Assembly: GCA_001770725.1 (NCBI GenBank)
Contig: MERU01000008.1
Location: 1-64,000 of the forward strand
Source of the DNA: Burkholderiales bacterium RIFCSPHIGHO2_01_FULL_63_240
Lineage (GTDB): Bacteria; Pseudomonadota; Gammaproteobacteria; Burkholderiales; Burkholderiaceae_C
Direction: 5' to 3'
DNA length: 64,000 nucleotides
Positions 1-9,107 of the stretch are shown here, piece after piece. Position numbers and translations under genes: made by a program. Under the pieces are notes generated by a model. That model was not told the origin of the DNA. It was given only the letters and a program-made list of their open reading frames with translations, and did not search any database. Each line of letters opens with the position of its first letter. Positions within the stretch are counted from its first letter, which is position 1.

Positions 1-164
1 AACTCCTTGCCACACGGGAGGCGTCCATATAAGCACCGCAGGGCAGTCATGCCAAAGGCATGACCACCCGCTTGGCGCCCGAGCCGATGCCGGCGCAGCC
101 ATGCCCCGCGCTGCCCCGAAAAACCGCTCCCCCCACCGCAGGCAAGGCAAAGCAAAACCAAAAA

Positions 165-452
165 TCAATGCGGCTTGCGCGGCCCCTTGAACGCATCCGG
201 CTTGATCACGTTCCCGTCGCGCTCCACATTCGTCTTGCGCGCCCGCTCGATCGCATCCCGCGCCAAGCGTTCGGCCGCAGCACGGTGCCGCCGCCCATGC
301 CTCAAGGTGTGCCACCGCCGGCTCAGCACCTGGGGCACCCGCTTCAAACCCTGGTCCAGCCGCGCACGCCGCTTCGCCGGCAACACCATCCGCACCAGCA
401 TCAACACACACACGGCCACGACCAACGCCGAAGCCCAACGGGTCAGGTCCAC
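165..452 (-). CDS. Small single-pass membrane protein, unknown function
   Basis: A 95-residue protein that I do not recognise. I chose the GTG start at 452 because a clean AGGAGG sits just upstream; a longer in-frame reading to 509 would run back into the preceding gene. Residues about 4-24 are a hydrophobic segment (ASALVVAVCVLMLVRMVLPA). The rest is strongly basic (RRARLDQGLKR, RRWHTLRHGRRHR) and should lie in the cytoplasm. It is the last gene of a seven-gene operon running from 8523, 25 bases after the PstS-like gene. That position suggests a membrane accessory to the upstream envelope-sensing genes, which is inference. The first 164 bases of the window, downstream of it, hold no convincing gene or terminator. 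Confidence 0.6.
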   Translation of the reverse strand: MDLTRWASALVVAVCVLMLVRMVLPAKRRARLDQGLKRVPQVLSRRWHTLRHGRRHRAAAERLARDAIERARKTNVERDGNVIKPDAFKGPRKPH

Positions 453-477
453 AGCGGCCTCCTGCTCAAAGACTTCG

Positions 478-930
478 TCATGGTGCCGCACCCCCCACCT
501 TCGCGCCACGCGCGACGATGTTCACCCCAGGCGGCACATCGGTCTCTTCCATGTAGCCGATGGCGCCCGGGTTGTGCAGCACGTGCATCACCACCTCGGA
601 GGTGCTGCCCACCTCCTTGGGCGGCGCGCCCTTGCCCACGTAACGGCGCACCGTCCAGTAGGCCAGGTAGCTGGGCTCGTCGCGCTGCATGAAGTCCTTC
701 AAAAAGCGCTGGCGCAGCGGGTGCTGCGGCGGCAGGTTCACCGGCACCACGGGCTGCCCGTCCAGCTCCACCACCTTGCCCGAGTAAATGCGCTCGACCG
801 TGGCCACGTCGAGCTTGCGCATGCCCGGGTGGCCCACCACCACGACCCCGGCGTGCGCCACCACCGGGGCCAGCGGCCCCAGCGCGGCACACAGCAGCGC
901 GGTCAGCAGGAGGTGGGCTTTTTTGGGCAA
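478..930 (-). CDS. PstS-like periplasmic substrate-binding domain protein
   Basis: A 150-residue secreted protein of the short phosphate-binding-protein-like (PBP domain) family. A signal peptide ends near VVAHAG. The body keeps the typical core of these small proteins: KLDVATVERIYSGK, then PLRQRFLKDFM, YWTVRRYVGKG, and the closing PGAIGYMEE. It is about half the length of a true PstS, so ligand binding may differ. I chose the TTG start at 930 because a GGAG lies 6 bases upstream and the preceding barrel gene stops at 941. No ABC permease or ATPase is nearby, which argues for sensing or scavenging rather than classical transport. The real ligand is unknown. Confidence 0.75.
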   Translation of the reverse strand: MPKKAHLLLTALLCAALGPLAPVVAHAGVVVVGHPGMRKLDVATVERIYSGKVVELDGQPVVPVNLPPQHPLRQRFLKDFMQRDEPSYLAYWTVRRYVGKGAPPKEVGSTSEVVMHVLHNPGAIGYMEETDVPPGVNIVARGAKVGGAAP

Positions 931-940
931 CGTCGCTCCT

Positions 941-2218
941 TCAAAAAGCAAAGCTGTAGTTCAGCGACCAGACCTGGACGCTGTCGTCGTGCACGCGCTG
1001 CCCCCTCGGGCTGTCCACCAGGTACGAGCCTTCGCCAATGCGGGTGTGCATCCACTCGGCTTTCAACTGGCTGCGCGCGCCCACGGCCCAGGCCGCGCCC
1101 ACGCCCACACTCGTCTGGTCGTAGAGCTGCACGCCGGTCTCGGCGGCCGCGCGCTGCGCCACCGACAGCTGGTCGGTGCCATCGCCCGCCGCCTGGTACA
1201 GCCGATTGGCGATCATGCGCGCACCACCCATGCTCTGCTGGCGCGCCACCAGCACGTAAGGCGTGACGGCACCCATCTCGTGCAGCAAGGCCACGTAGGC
1301 GCCGGCCGAGTCGGTGCCCAGCGAGGTGCGGCGCTGGAAGACGCGCGCGAACTCGCCCACCAGGCGCCAGCTGGGCGCCACCTCGGCGTCCACGGCCAGG
1401 TTCAGCACCTGGTTGACGACGGTGCGCGTGGTCGGCACCGGCACCGCCCCCGGCAATTCGTCGGAGACGCGGTAGTAGCCCATGCCGCCGCCCAGGTCGA
1501 CAAAGGGAAAGGACGTGGGCAAGGCCTGGCCGTTGGCCGCCTGGGTGCGCGCGTTGTGAAAACCCAGGCGCCAGGTCAGCGCCGGTGCGCGCCAGGTCAG
1601 CACCGCGCCGACCACGTCGGTGTCGGTGGCCAGGTAGCTGCTGCCCAGGTCGCTGCTGTGGCGGCGCACGTTGATCTGAGCTCGCCCGGCGTAGACGTCG
1701 GCTGAAAGCTCGCCGGCGCCGTGCTGCCAGGTGCGCGTCACCGACAGACCGGTGTGGTCGTTGGTGGGCGACAGCGCATAGACCTCCGCCGGCAGGCGCG
1801 CCAGCGCGTAGGTCTGGCCCACGTCGAGGTTCTCGGAGTTCAGGAACATGGGCACGCGCTGCTTGCCCGCGCGCAGCTGCCAGTCGTTGTCGGGGCGCCA
1901 GGCCGCGAAGGCCCAAGCCACCTCGGCGGCCCACTGGCGGTCATGGCGGGTCGAGGGCGAGAGGGTCAGCTGCAGCGTGGCCGACCAAGCCGGGTTCAGG
2001 CGCGCGTCGAGCTGGGCGCCCAGGCGCGTGTCGCGCCACCAGGTGCCGTCGTCGTCGAGGTGGCGCTGGTAGGCCCAGTCCTGGTCGGACACGGCGTAGC
2101 CCAGGGTGCCAAAGCCCGAGAGCGTCCAGTCCACGGCCTGGGCCGAGCCGGCGGCGCTCAGCAGGCCGGCGCAGGCCAGCCGCATCAGCATGGCGCGCAC
2201 GGGGGTGGCGGCGTTCAT
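941..2218 (-). CDS. Outer-membrane beta-barrel (porin-like) protein
   Basis: A 425-residue protein with an N-terminal signal peptide ending at AGSAQA. It is followed by alternating aromatic strands typical of an outer-membrane barrel (WTLSGFGTLGYAVSDQDW at the start of the mature protein, many DARLNPAW-type turns) and it ends in SFAF, the terminal phenylalanine used for BAM-mediated insertion. It resembles putative porins encoded beside PstS-like proteins and response regulators in other Betaproteobacteria. Its ATG overlaps the stop of the HD-GYP regulator by 4 bases, and the PstS-like gene follows 10 bases later. The natural inference is a channel that lets the ligand of the PstS-like protein into the periplasm. 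The substrate cannot be read from the sequence. Confidence 0.75.
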   Translation of the reverse strand: MNAATPVRAMLMRLACAGLLSAAGSAQAVDWTLSGFGTLGYAVSDQDWAYQRHLDDDGTWWRDTRLGAQLDARLNPAWSATLQLTLSPSTRHDRQWAAEVAWAFAAWRPDNDWQLRAGKQRVPMFLNSENLDVGQTYALARLPAEVYALSPTNDHTGLSVTRTWQHGAGELSADVYAGRAQINVRRHSSDLGSSYLATDTDVVGAVLTWRAPALTWRLGFHNARTQAANGQALPTSFPFVDLGGGMGYYRVSDELPGAVPVPTTRTVVNQVLNLAVDAEVAPSWRLVGEFARVFQRRTSLGTDSAGAYVALLHEMGAVTPYVLVARQQSMGGARMIANRLYQAAGDGTDQLSVAQRAAAETGVQLYDQTSVGVGAAWAVGARSQLKAEWMHTRIGEGSYLVDSPRGQRVHDDSVQVWSLNYSFAF

Positions 2219-3318
2219 GACGGCACCTCGGCGTCGGCCCAGGTGCTGGCGATGCGCTCGAACTCGGGCAGGCAGGCTTCGAGCGCGGCCACCACGGCCG
2301 GGTCGAAGTGGCTGCCGCAGCCGTCGCGGATGATCGCCAAGGCCTTGTCCAGGTGCATGGGCGGCTTGTAGGGGCGCGCGCTGATCAGCGCGTCGAACAC
2401 GTCGGCCACGGCCATCAGGCGCGCGGACAGCGGGATCGCCTCGCCCACCAGGCCGTCGGGGTAGCCGCTGCCGTCCCACTTCTCGTGGTGGTGGCGGGCG
2501 ATGTCCATGGCGTGGTGCAGGAAGTCGGCGTCACCGGCCATGCGGTCGGCGGCGCGGCGCAGCATCTCCCAGCCCGCCATGGCGTGCTGGCGCATGATCA
2601 CCGTCTCTTCGGGCGTGTGGCGGCCGGGTTTGAGCAGGATGTGGTCGGGCGTGGCCACCTTGCCCAGGTCGTGCAGCGGCGCCGATTTGGCGATGTGGTC
2701 GATGGAGTTCGCATTGAGCACGTCCAGGTGCCGGCCCTGGTCGAAGAAGTGCTGCGCCAGGGTGCGCACGTACTCCTGGGTGCGGCGCACGTGGTGGCCC
2801 GTGGCCTCGTCGCGGAACTCGGCGAACGAGATCATCACGTGCAAGGTGGCGTCGCGCAGCAGGTCGACCTGCTGCAAGCGCTGGCCGAGTTCGTCTTGCA
2901 GCCAGGCGTTGCGGTCGCGCAGCTGGTCCTGGTAGGCCTTGACCTGCAGGTGGGTGCGCACGCGGGCCTGCAGCACCATGGGGTTGATGGGCTTTTGGAT
3001 GAAGTCGGCGGCGCCCACCTGGAAGCCGCGGGCTTCGTCTTCGGTCTGGGTCATGGCCGTGAGGAAGAGCACCGGGATGGCGCTGGTGGCGGCATCGGCC
3101 TTCAGGCGCCGGCAGACCTCGTAGCCGTCCATCTCCGGCATCATCACGTCGAGCAGGACCAGGTCGGGCGCGGCGCGCTGCACCAGGTCCAGCGCCTTGG
3201 CGCCCGAGGCCGCGAGCTTGACGCGGTAGTCGGCCTGCAGCAGGCCGGCCAGCAGGTTGAGGTTGGCCGGGGCATCGTCGACCACCAGCACGGTCGGCAT
3301 GTCTTCGGAGCGGCTCAT
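2215..3318 (-). CDS. Response regulator with HD-GYP c-di-GMP phosphodiesterase domain
   Basis: A 367-residue RpfG-type protein. Residues about 8-125 are a receiver domain with the acidic pair DD, the phosphoacceptor aspartate in LVLLDVMMPEMDG near residue 59, and the conserved lysine in QKPINP. The C-terminal half is a complete HD-GYP domain: HDLGK near 213, then HHHEKWDGSGYP near 285. HD-GYP enzymes hydrolyse c-di-GMP to pGpG or GMP. Start and stop both overlap the neighbours by 4 bases (ATGA), so it is translated together with the hybrid kinase upstream. That kinase carries an HPt domain and is the obvious phosphate donor. Confidence 0.92.
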   Translation of the reverse strand: MSRSEDMPTVLVVDDAPANLNLLAGLLQADYRVKLAASGAKALDLVQRAAPDLVLLDVMMPEMDGYEVCRRLKADAATSAIPVLFLTAMTQTEDEARGFQVGAADFIQKPINPMVLQARVRTHLQVKAYQDQLRDRNAWLQDELGQRLQQVDLLRDATLHVMISFAEFRDEATGHHVRRTQEYVRTLAQHFFDQGRHLDVLNANSIDHIAKSAPLHDLGKVATPDHILLKPGRHTPEETVIMRQHAMAGWEMLRRAADRMAGDADFLHHAMDIARHHHEKWDGSGYPDGLVGEAIPLSARLMAVADVFDALISARPYKPPMHLDKALAIIRDGCGSHFDPAVVAALEACLPEFERIASTWADAEVPS

Positions 3319-6161
3319 GACACGGGGACTTCCTGATTGGGTTGTTCTGGCAGGTTGTGTGGCCATTCTCCCAGCACGCCGCTGGCGGCGTCGAAGTCGC
3401 AGCGCGCCAAGGCGTCGTCAAGCCGGGCGAAGACGGTGGGCGGCAGGCCGCCGGCGAAGGCGGTGCGGTGACGCTGCCACAGCGACAGCGCCTGCCCATC
3501 GGATTCGGCCACGAACTGGCTGAGCTGGCTCATCATGCCTGCATCCAGGCTCGCCGCGGTGGCCGCCGGGGCCGCGCCACCCTGAACGCAGGCACGCAAG
3601 TCGGGGTCCAGGCGCCGGATGTCGGCCAGCAGGGTGCGCAGGGTGGCCAGCAGGGGCTGGGCGGCCAGTTCGGTGGCGGCCCGGTCGACGCCGGCGGCCC
3701 CGCCCGCCTGCGCGGTGACGAGCTCCAGCACCCGTGCCTGTTCGCTCAGGGCCTCGTGGCCGAGCGTGCGGCCCAGGCCCTTGAGCGTGTGGGCTTCGCG
3801 GTGGACCTCGACCCAGGCCTGGCGGGCCAGGGCGTCGGGCAGCAAAGCCAGCACCGACTGGGCGTGTTCGCCAAAGGCCAGCACGGTCTGCGCGTACAGG
3901 CTGGCGTCGCCCGCGAAGTGCGAGAGGACCTGCCGCACGTCCAGGCCGGGCACGCGGGGCCAGCCCGACGGCTCGGGCGCCACCTCGGCCAGCGTGGGCC
4001 CGGCGGTCGGGGGCTTGCCCGGGCGGCAGAAGGGCCGCAGGGCGGCGTACAGCGTGGCCGGGTCCAGTGGCTTGGACAGGTGGTTCTGCATGCCCAGCGC
4101 CAGGCAGCGCTCGCGCTCTTCCACCATGGCGTGGGCCGTCATGGCCAGCACCGGCAAGGTGCTCAGGCTCGGGTCTTCGCGCATCAGGCGCGTGGCCTGG
4201 TAGCCGTCCATCACGGGCATCTGCAGGTCCATGAGCACGACGTCGAAGGCCGCGCCCGGTGCCCGCAGGCGCTCGAGCGCCGCCTGGCCGTGCGCCGCCA
4301 CGGTGACCTGCGCGCCCTGGCGGCTCAGCAACTCGCTGGCGAGCTGCTGGTTCAACGCGTTGTCCTCGACCAGCAGCACGCGCAGGCCGTCGAGCCGCTG
4401 GCGCTCATCGAGGAGCGCGGCGCGCCGCTGGTCGCGCGCCAGCGTGCCGCCCAGCAGGCGCGCCGGCTGCACCGGCAAGGTCAGGCGAAAACAGCTGCCG
4501 CGCGCCGGCTTGCTCTCGACCTGGATGTCGCCGCCCATCAGGTGGACCAGCCGGCGGGTGATGCTCAGGCCCAGGCCGGTGCCGCCGTAGCGGCGCGTGG
4601 TCGAGCCATCGGCCTGCGTGAACTCGCTGAAGAGCTGGCTCATCTGCTCCTCGCTCATGCCGATGCCGGTGTCCTCGACCTCGATCTGCAGGGTCGCGGC
4701 CTCGGGTTGCCAGGCCAGAAAGCGCACGCGCAGCGTCACGTGGCCGCGCTCGGTGAACTTCACGGCGTTGGACAGCAAGTTGGTGAGGACCTGGCCCAGG
4801 CGCAGGTCGTCGCCATGGATGAGGCCCTGCTCGCCCAGGATCTCGGGCGAGGCGAATTCGCAGCGCAGCTCGATGCCCTGGTCCTGCGCGGGCTGGCGCA
4901 CCATCATCATCGCGTCGTTGACCACGTCGTCGATGCGCATGGGCGCCAGATCGAGCTTGAGCTTGCCGGCCTCGATCTTGGAGAAGTCCAGGATGTCGTT
5001 GATGACGCCCAGCAGCATGGCGGACGCCGACTGCACCTTGCCCAGGTAGTCGCGCTGCTGCGCGCTCAAGGGGGTCTGGAGCGCCAGGTGCGTCATGCCG
5101 ACGATGGCGTTCATGGGCGTGCGGATTTCGTGGCTCATGTTGGCCAGGAACATGGACTTGGCCTTGGTGGCGGCCTCGGCCTGGTCGCGCGCCTCCTGCA
5201 GATCGAGCTGGGCGCGCGCGCGCTGGTTGACGTCGTCCTGCACGGCGTGGGCCATGACGTTGAGCGTCACGCCCAGGGTGTCGAGCTCTTCGGCCCAGTG
5301 GTCGCGGCCCCCGGCGCGGGTGGCGTAGTCGCCGCGCGCCAGGCGCCGCGCCACTTGGCCCAGGCGGTCGATGGGCCGCAGCACCCGGGTGCGCACCACG
5401 TGCATGCCGGCCAGCAGGCCGGGCAGCAGGGCCAGGTCCACCGCCAGGGCCAGCACGATGTAGCGTTGCAGCTCGGTTTCGCTGCGCTGCAGGTGCTCGG
5501 CGGTGCGCTGGTCGGTGATGTGGCTGAGCTTGGACAGGGCCCGCGCCAGCTCGGCGGACTGGGTTTCGTAAGCCGGCGAGTGCACCAGCTGCGACGCGTA
5601 GGCCAGGTCGGGCACGCCTTCGGAGACGTAGGCCTGCGTGCGCCGGTCGTACAGCCCCTGGGTGGCGGCGAAGGCCACCTGCTCGGTCTTCATGAGCCGC
5701 TCGGTGGCGGCCAGCACGCCCTCGGCGGCGTCGATCTCGGCGCGGCCGAAGTCGAGCGCCTGCATGCGCGAGCGCAGCGATCGACCGGGCACGCCCTCGG
5801 GCAGGGCGTGGGGCCGCAGGCCGGCGATCACCTCGTTCCAGTAGAGCAGCGCGTCACCCGTGTCGCCGGTGTCGCCCAGGGACGCGGGCTGGGGCTTGCT
5901 GCCCTCGCGGATGGCCAGCAGGTCGTAGTAGTACAGCAGGTAGCGCGGCGAGGCCGTGCCCGTGTAGGCACTCACCAGCCGACGCAACAGCAGTGACTCG
6001 TTCTGGAGGTCGGAGACGAGGCGCAGGGTTTCGGCCCGCCTCTGGCCCGCCTGCTCGGCCGACAGGTAGGCCGTGCGGATGAGCAGCAGGAAGACGAAGT
6101 TGGCCACCAGGGCGGCCACCACCAGGACGAAAAACCAGCGCGACACCGTTCTGAGTTTCAT
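3315..6161 (-). CDS. Hybrid sensor histidine kinase with receiver and HPt domains
   Basis: A 948-residue membrane kinase. It has an N-terminal membrane segment (FFVLVVAALVANFVFLLLI), a periplasmic region of about 220 residues, a second membrane segment and a HAMP linker. These are followed by HisKA with the phosphorylated histidine in NMSHEIRTPMN near 344, the ATPase domain with DTGIGMSEEQMSQLF and GGTGLGLS, a receiver with LMDLQMPVMDGY near 643, and an HPt domain with HREAHTLKG near 789. The chain His-Asp-His would then pass phosphate to the HD-GYP regulator, whose gene overlaps by 4 bases. The start at 6161 is the ATG just ahead of the first membrane segment, 11 bases after the GGDEF gene stops. 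The periplasmic sensor region matches no ligand domain I can name. Confidence 0.93.
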   Translation of the reverse strand: MKLRTVSRWFFVLVVAALVANFVFLLLIRTAYLSAEQAGQRRAETLRLVSDLQNESLLLRRLVSAYTGTASPRYLLYYYDLLAIREGSKPQPASLGDTGDTGDALLYWNEVIAGLRPHALPEGVPGRSLRSRMQALDFGRAEIDAAEGVLAATERLMKTEQVAFAATQGLYDRRTQAYVSEGVPDLAYASQLVHSPAYETQSAELARALSKLSHITDQRTAEHLQRSETELQRYIVLALAVDLALLPGLLAGMHVVRTRVLRPIDRLGQVARRLARGDYATRAGGRDHWAEELDTLGVTLNVMAHAVQDDVNQRARAQLDLQEARDQAEAATKAKSMFLANMSHEIRTPMNAIVGMTHLALQTPLSAQQRDYLGKVQSASAMLLGVINDILDFSKIEAGKLKLDLAPMRIDDVVNDAMMMVRQPAQDQGIELRCEFASPEILGEQGLIHGDDLRLGQVLTNLLSNAVKFTERGHVTLRVRFLAWQPEAATLQIEVEDTGIGMSEEQMSQLFSEFTQADGSTTRRYGGTGLGLSITRRLVHLMGGDIQVESKPARGSCFRLTLPVQPARLLGGTLARDQRRAALLDERQRLDGLRVLLVEDNALNQQLASELLSRQGAQVTVAAHGQAALERLRAPGAAFDVVLMDLQMPVMDGYQATRLMREDPSLSTLPVLAMTAHAMVEERERCLALGMQNHLSKPLDPATLYAALRPFCRPGKPPTAGPTLAEVAPEPSGWPRVPGLDVRQVLSHFAGDASLYAQTVLAFGEHAQSVLALLPDALARQAWVEVHREAHTLKGLGRTLGHEALSEQARVLELVTAQAGGAAGVDRAATELAAQPLLATLRTLLADIRRLDPDLRACVQGGAAPAATAASLDAGMMSQLSQFVAESDGQALSLWQRHRTAFAGGLPPTVFARLDDALARCDFDAASGVLGEWPHNLPEQPNQEVPVS

Positions 6162-6172
6162 CGTCAGGGTCG

Positions 6173-7387
6173 CTAAACAGCCAAAGCTGGACGGTTGACA
6201 TCTTCGGGGAAAGCAACGGAGGCCACCATCCGGTCCCTCCCTGCCCGCTTGGCCTGATACAGGTTGCGGTCGGCCACCCGCAGGGCCTGGTCGACATCGC
6301 CGTCGACCACCTGGGCCACGCCCACGCTCTGGGTCACCTGAAAACGCTGTCCGTCGGCGTCGAACACCTCGGCCCGCAGGCGAGCGGCGATTTTCTCGGC
6401 CACCAGACACGCTTGGTCCACCCCCGTCTCCGGCAGCAACAACACGAACTCTTCGCCACCGTAGCGCGCGGCCGTGTCGACCTGCTCGCGGGTGTGGGCG
6501 CGCAACAGGTGCCCGATGCGCGAGAGCACCTGGTCACCCACCGGGTGACCCCAGCGGTCGTTGACCTGCTTGAAGTGGTCGACGTCGAACAGCACGATCG
6601 ACAAGGGGCGCCCACCTCGGGCCTGGCGGTGGGCCTCGCGAGCCAGCCGCGTCATGAACTCGCGCCGGTTGCTCAGGCCGGTGAGCGCATCGGTGCTCAC
6701 CAGGGTCTCGAGCTCCTGGCGACGGCGGGCCACCGCCACCGCCAGGCAGAACAGCACCAGGGACATCAGCACCGCGGCAAGCACGAACAGCACCCGCACC
6801 CACATGGCCCACCAGGGGTGGAGCGCGGCCCCGGTGAACACCGGCGCGCTCAGCAAAGGGGCATAGGGCATGCGGCCCGTTGCCGTCAGCAGCTCCGAGG
6901 CCAGCACCAGCAGGACCGACAGCCCCAGCGCCCAGCGCACCTGGCGCCAGGCGAACAGACCGCGAGAAAACACCAGCACGTTGAGGATGAGCATGGGCAC
7001 GGGCGTGTCATGCAGGCCGTGTGCCACACCCAGCAGCACGATGCCGCCCAGGGCAGGCACCAGGGCCAGCTGGACCGCCCAGGGGTGCGCGGCCCGCGCG
7101 TCGCGCACGCGCTTGCCCCAGCTCGCCATGCCCAGCAACCAGGCGATCAGGCCCGCCTGCCACCACAGCGACGTGGCCCACCACCCCGGCCGATACAGCG
7201 CATTCAAGTCTGCCCGCCAGCCCGCCAGCCACTGCAGGCACCACATCACGCCGAGCACGGCCGCAAAGCCCAGGCAGAACACACGCACGTTCGCGGCGTG
7301 CTGGCGCTCGACCAGGTGAGCCTCGATGACGTCGATGCCCTGCCACCACCAGCGGCGCAGCGCACCCAGCAGGCCGGATCGGGTCAT
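6173..7387 (-). CDS. Membrane-anchored diguanylate cyclase (GGDEF)
   Basis: A 404-residue protein with about six N-terminal hydrophobic segments (residues roughly 35-220) and a C-terminal GGDEF domain. The active-site motif is intact as RYGGEEF near residue 308, with upstream FDVDHFKQVND and STDALTGLSNRREF. It should make c-di-GMP from two GTP. The usual RxxD inhibitory site five residues before GGEEF is not in place (EQVD there), so product feedback may be weak. It overlaps the preceding GGDEF gene by 4 bases and is closely related in layout, which suggests a tandem duplication. Confidence 0.9.
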   Translation of the reverse strand: MTRSGLLGALRRWWWQGIDVIEAHLVERQHAANVRVFCLGFAAVLGVMWCLQWLAGWRADLNALYRPGWWATSLWWQAGLIAWLLGMASWGKRVRDARAAHPWAVQLALVPALGGIVLLGVAHGLHDTPVPMLILNVLVFSRGLFAWRQVRWALGLSVLLVLASELLTATGRMPYAPLLSAPVFTGAALHPWWAMWVRVLFVLAAVLMSLVLFCLAVAVARRRQELETLVSTDALTGLSNRREFMTRLAREAHRQARGGRPLSIVLFDVDHFKQVNDRWGHPVGDQVLSRIGHLLRAHTREQVDTAARYGGEEFVLLLPETGVDQACLVAEKIAARLRAEVFDADGQRFQVTQSVGVAQVVDGDVDQALRVADRNLYQAKRAGRDRMVASVAFPEDVNRPALAV

Positions 7388-8523
7388 GGCGTCGCCCTCC
7401 CACCCTCGACCACGCGGTTGCGCCCGGTTTCCTTGGCGCGGTAGAGCGCCTGATCGGCCTGCTGCAGCAGGGCCTGCAGCCCGACGTCGCGCGCCGCCAC
7501 CAGGCCGATGCTGACCGTCACGCGCAGGCGCTGATCACCGTCCTCGAAGACATGGGTGGCGACCTGTTCGCGCAGCCGCTCTGCCACGCGCCGGGCCTCA
7601 CCGAGGTGGGTGTCCGGGAGCACCACGGCGAATTCCTCGCCGCCCAGCCGGGCCGGCAGGTCGGTGGGCGTGCGCACCGAGAGCATCAGGATGCGCGCCA
7701 GGTCGCGCAGCACGGCGTCCCCGGCATGGTGCCCGTGGCGATCGTTGACGTCCTTGAAGTGGTCGGCGTCGATCAGGAGCAGGCACAGCTCGTGGCCGCT
7801 GCGCGCCTGCCTGGCCAGCTCGGCACCCAGCACGTCCATGAACCGGCGCCGGTTGGCCAGCCCCGTCAGGCCGTCGGTGTAGGACAGGCGCGTGAGGTTC
7901 TCGTGCAGGTGGTCCAGGCGCGCCAGCAGGAACAGCAGCAGGCCGATCATCACGGCCCAGCCCGCGTACAGCACGTACTGGCGCCACATGCCGAACCACC
8001 AGGTGGGTTGCCCATCGGGAAACACCCCCTCGCTCAGCGCCGGCGCGTAGGGCAACCACCCCGCCAACACCGCCGCGTCATGCCCGACCAGCAGCGCCGC
8101 GCACACCAGGTAGGCCACGACCATCGGGCGCAGCTCGAACAGCAACAAGCCGATCGCCAGCACGCCCACCAGGATCAGGTTGGTGCCCGAGGTGAAGGTG
8201 CCCGTGAGCATGCACAGCAGGGTGTAGGCCAGCCCGATCGACAGGCAGGCCAGCTGGGTCGGGTCGTCGGCGGGCTCGTTGACCCAGCGCCGGGGCCACA
8301 ACTTCAGGCCAATGCCCAGGTTGACCAGGGAGCAGACGACGAACACGGCCTGCAGCACGAGCATCGGCCCCGCGTTCAGCCCCTGCCGGATCGCCTCGTC
8401 GCGCAAGGCCAGGCCATGGACCACGAAGTAGACGATCAGGAATGGCGTGGCCGAACCCACGGCCACCAGGACCCGGGCGTTCGGTGTGAAGTCCTCAAAA
8501 ATGCGTTCGAGGAGCCGACGCAT
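7384..8523 (-). CDS. Membrane-anchored diguanylate cyclase (GGDEF), first gene of operon
   Basis: A 379-residue protein with several membrane segments in its first 200 residues and a C-terminal GGDEF domain. The active motif is RLGGEEF near residue 294, with IDADHFKDVNDRHGHHAGD before it. As in its neighbour, no canonical RxxD inhibitory site precedes GGEEF. I started it at the ATG at 8523 (MRRLLERIFED); a longer in-frame reading to 8592 adds sequence that does not look coding. It heads the seven-gene signalling operon. The 170-base gap up to the divergent gene at 8694 must hold the promoter, but I could not pick out a clear one. Confidence 0.88.
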   Translation of the reverse strand: MRRLLERIFEDFTPNARVLVAVGSATPFLIVYFVVHGLALRDEAIRQGLNAGPMLVLQAVFVVCSLVNLGIGLKLWPRRWVNEPADDPTQLACLSIGLAYTLLCMLTGTFTSGTNLILVGVLAIGLLLFELRPMVVAYLVCAALLVGHDAAVLAGWLPYAPALSEGVFPDGQPTWWFGMWRQYVLYAGWAVMIGLLLFLLARLDHLHENLTRLSYTDGLTGLANRRRFMDVLGAELARQARSGHELCLLLIDADHFKDVNDRHGHHAGDAVLRDLARILMLSVRTPTDLPARLGGEEFAVVLPDTHLGEARRVAERLREQVATHVFEDGDQRLRVTVSIGLVAARDVGLQALLQQADQALYRAKETGRNRVVEGGRATP

Positions 8524-8693
8524 GCAAAACCTCAATGGGTGGGACCACGTCAACACCCCGGCCACACCCATCCAGTGGCCGGCAGCTTCCATCCTGCTTC
8601 ACCTTCGGCCGAGCCTTCGCAAAGTTGAACCTGCCACGGGTAAACCCGGTCGATTTGCACGGCCCGTGGCACGCCTGGGCTATCCTTGCGCCC

Positions 8694-9071
8694 ATGAAAG
8701 TGATCGTCCGCTGGCTGCTGCTGGCAGCCGCCCTCCTCCTGCTGACCCAATGGAACATCGGCATTTCGGTCAGCACCTTCGGCAGCGCGATGTGGGCCGC
8801 CTTCGTCATCGGGCTGCTCAACGCCTTCGTTCGGCCGCTGCTGATCGTGCTGACCCTGCCGGTGACGGTGCTGACGCTGGGGCTCTTCCTCTTCGTCGTC
8901 AACGCGCTGATGTTCCAGTTCGCGGGTTACCTGCTCGACGACTTCCAGGTGCAGGGCTTCTGGCAGGCGCTGCTGGGCTCGATCCTCTACAGCCTGTGGG
9001 GCATGGTCATCGACGTAGCGCTGGAGCGCCTGATGGGCCCTCGCCTGCCGATCCAGCCGCCCCGGGCCTGA
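8694..9071 (+). CDS. Phage-holin-4-type (YvlD-like) small membrane protein
   Basis: A 125-residue protein of the Phage_holin_4_2 / YvlD family, a chromosomal family of unknown function that is unlikely to be a real phage holin. Four hydrophobic segments fill most of the length. The family signature is visible in GLLNAFVRPLLIVLTLPVTVLTLGLF as N-A-x-x-R-P with LP and TLG, followed by VNALMFQFAGYLL. In many Burkholderiales a gene of this family sits between ahcY and tlyA; here ahcY-tlyA lack it and this copy is elsewhere. No phage genes are nearby. Confidence 0.85.
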   Translation: MKVIVRWLLLAAALLLLTQWNIGISVSTFGSAMWAAFVIGLLNAFVRPLLIVLTLPVTVLTLGLFLFVVNALMFQFAGYLLDDFQVQGFWQALLGSILYSLWGMVIDVALERLMGPRLPIQPPRA

Positions 9072-9107
9072 GGTCCGCCGAGGTCCGGCGGCCGCGGCTT
9101 CACCGCT

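Noticed and set aside
1-164. A gene at the left edge of the window
   Set aside because: No frame shows a recognisable family, and the plus-strand frame from 60 continues as a mirror of minus-strand genes.
3342-5996. An 884-codon plus-strand frame opposite the hybrid kinase
   Set aside because: Its sequence is a His/Gln/Gly-rich mirror of the kinase; no family resemblance.
8667-8681. TGGCACG-CCTG-GGC before the holin-like gene, similar to a sigma-54 promoter
   Set aside because: The -12 GC is one base too close to the -24 GG, and sigma-54 does not tolerate altered spacing.
8694-9071. Phage remnant, because of the holin-type family name
   Set aside because: The family is chromosomal in most bacteria; no lysis, tail, integrase or repressor gene is near.
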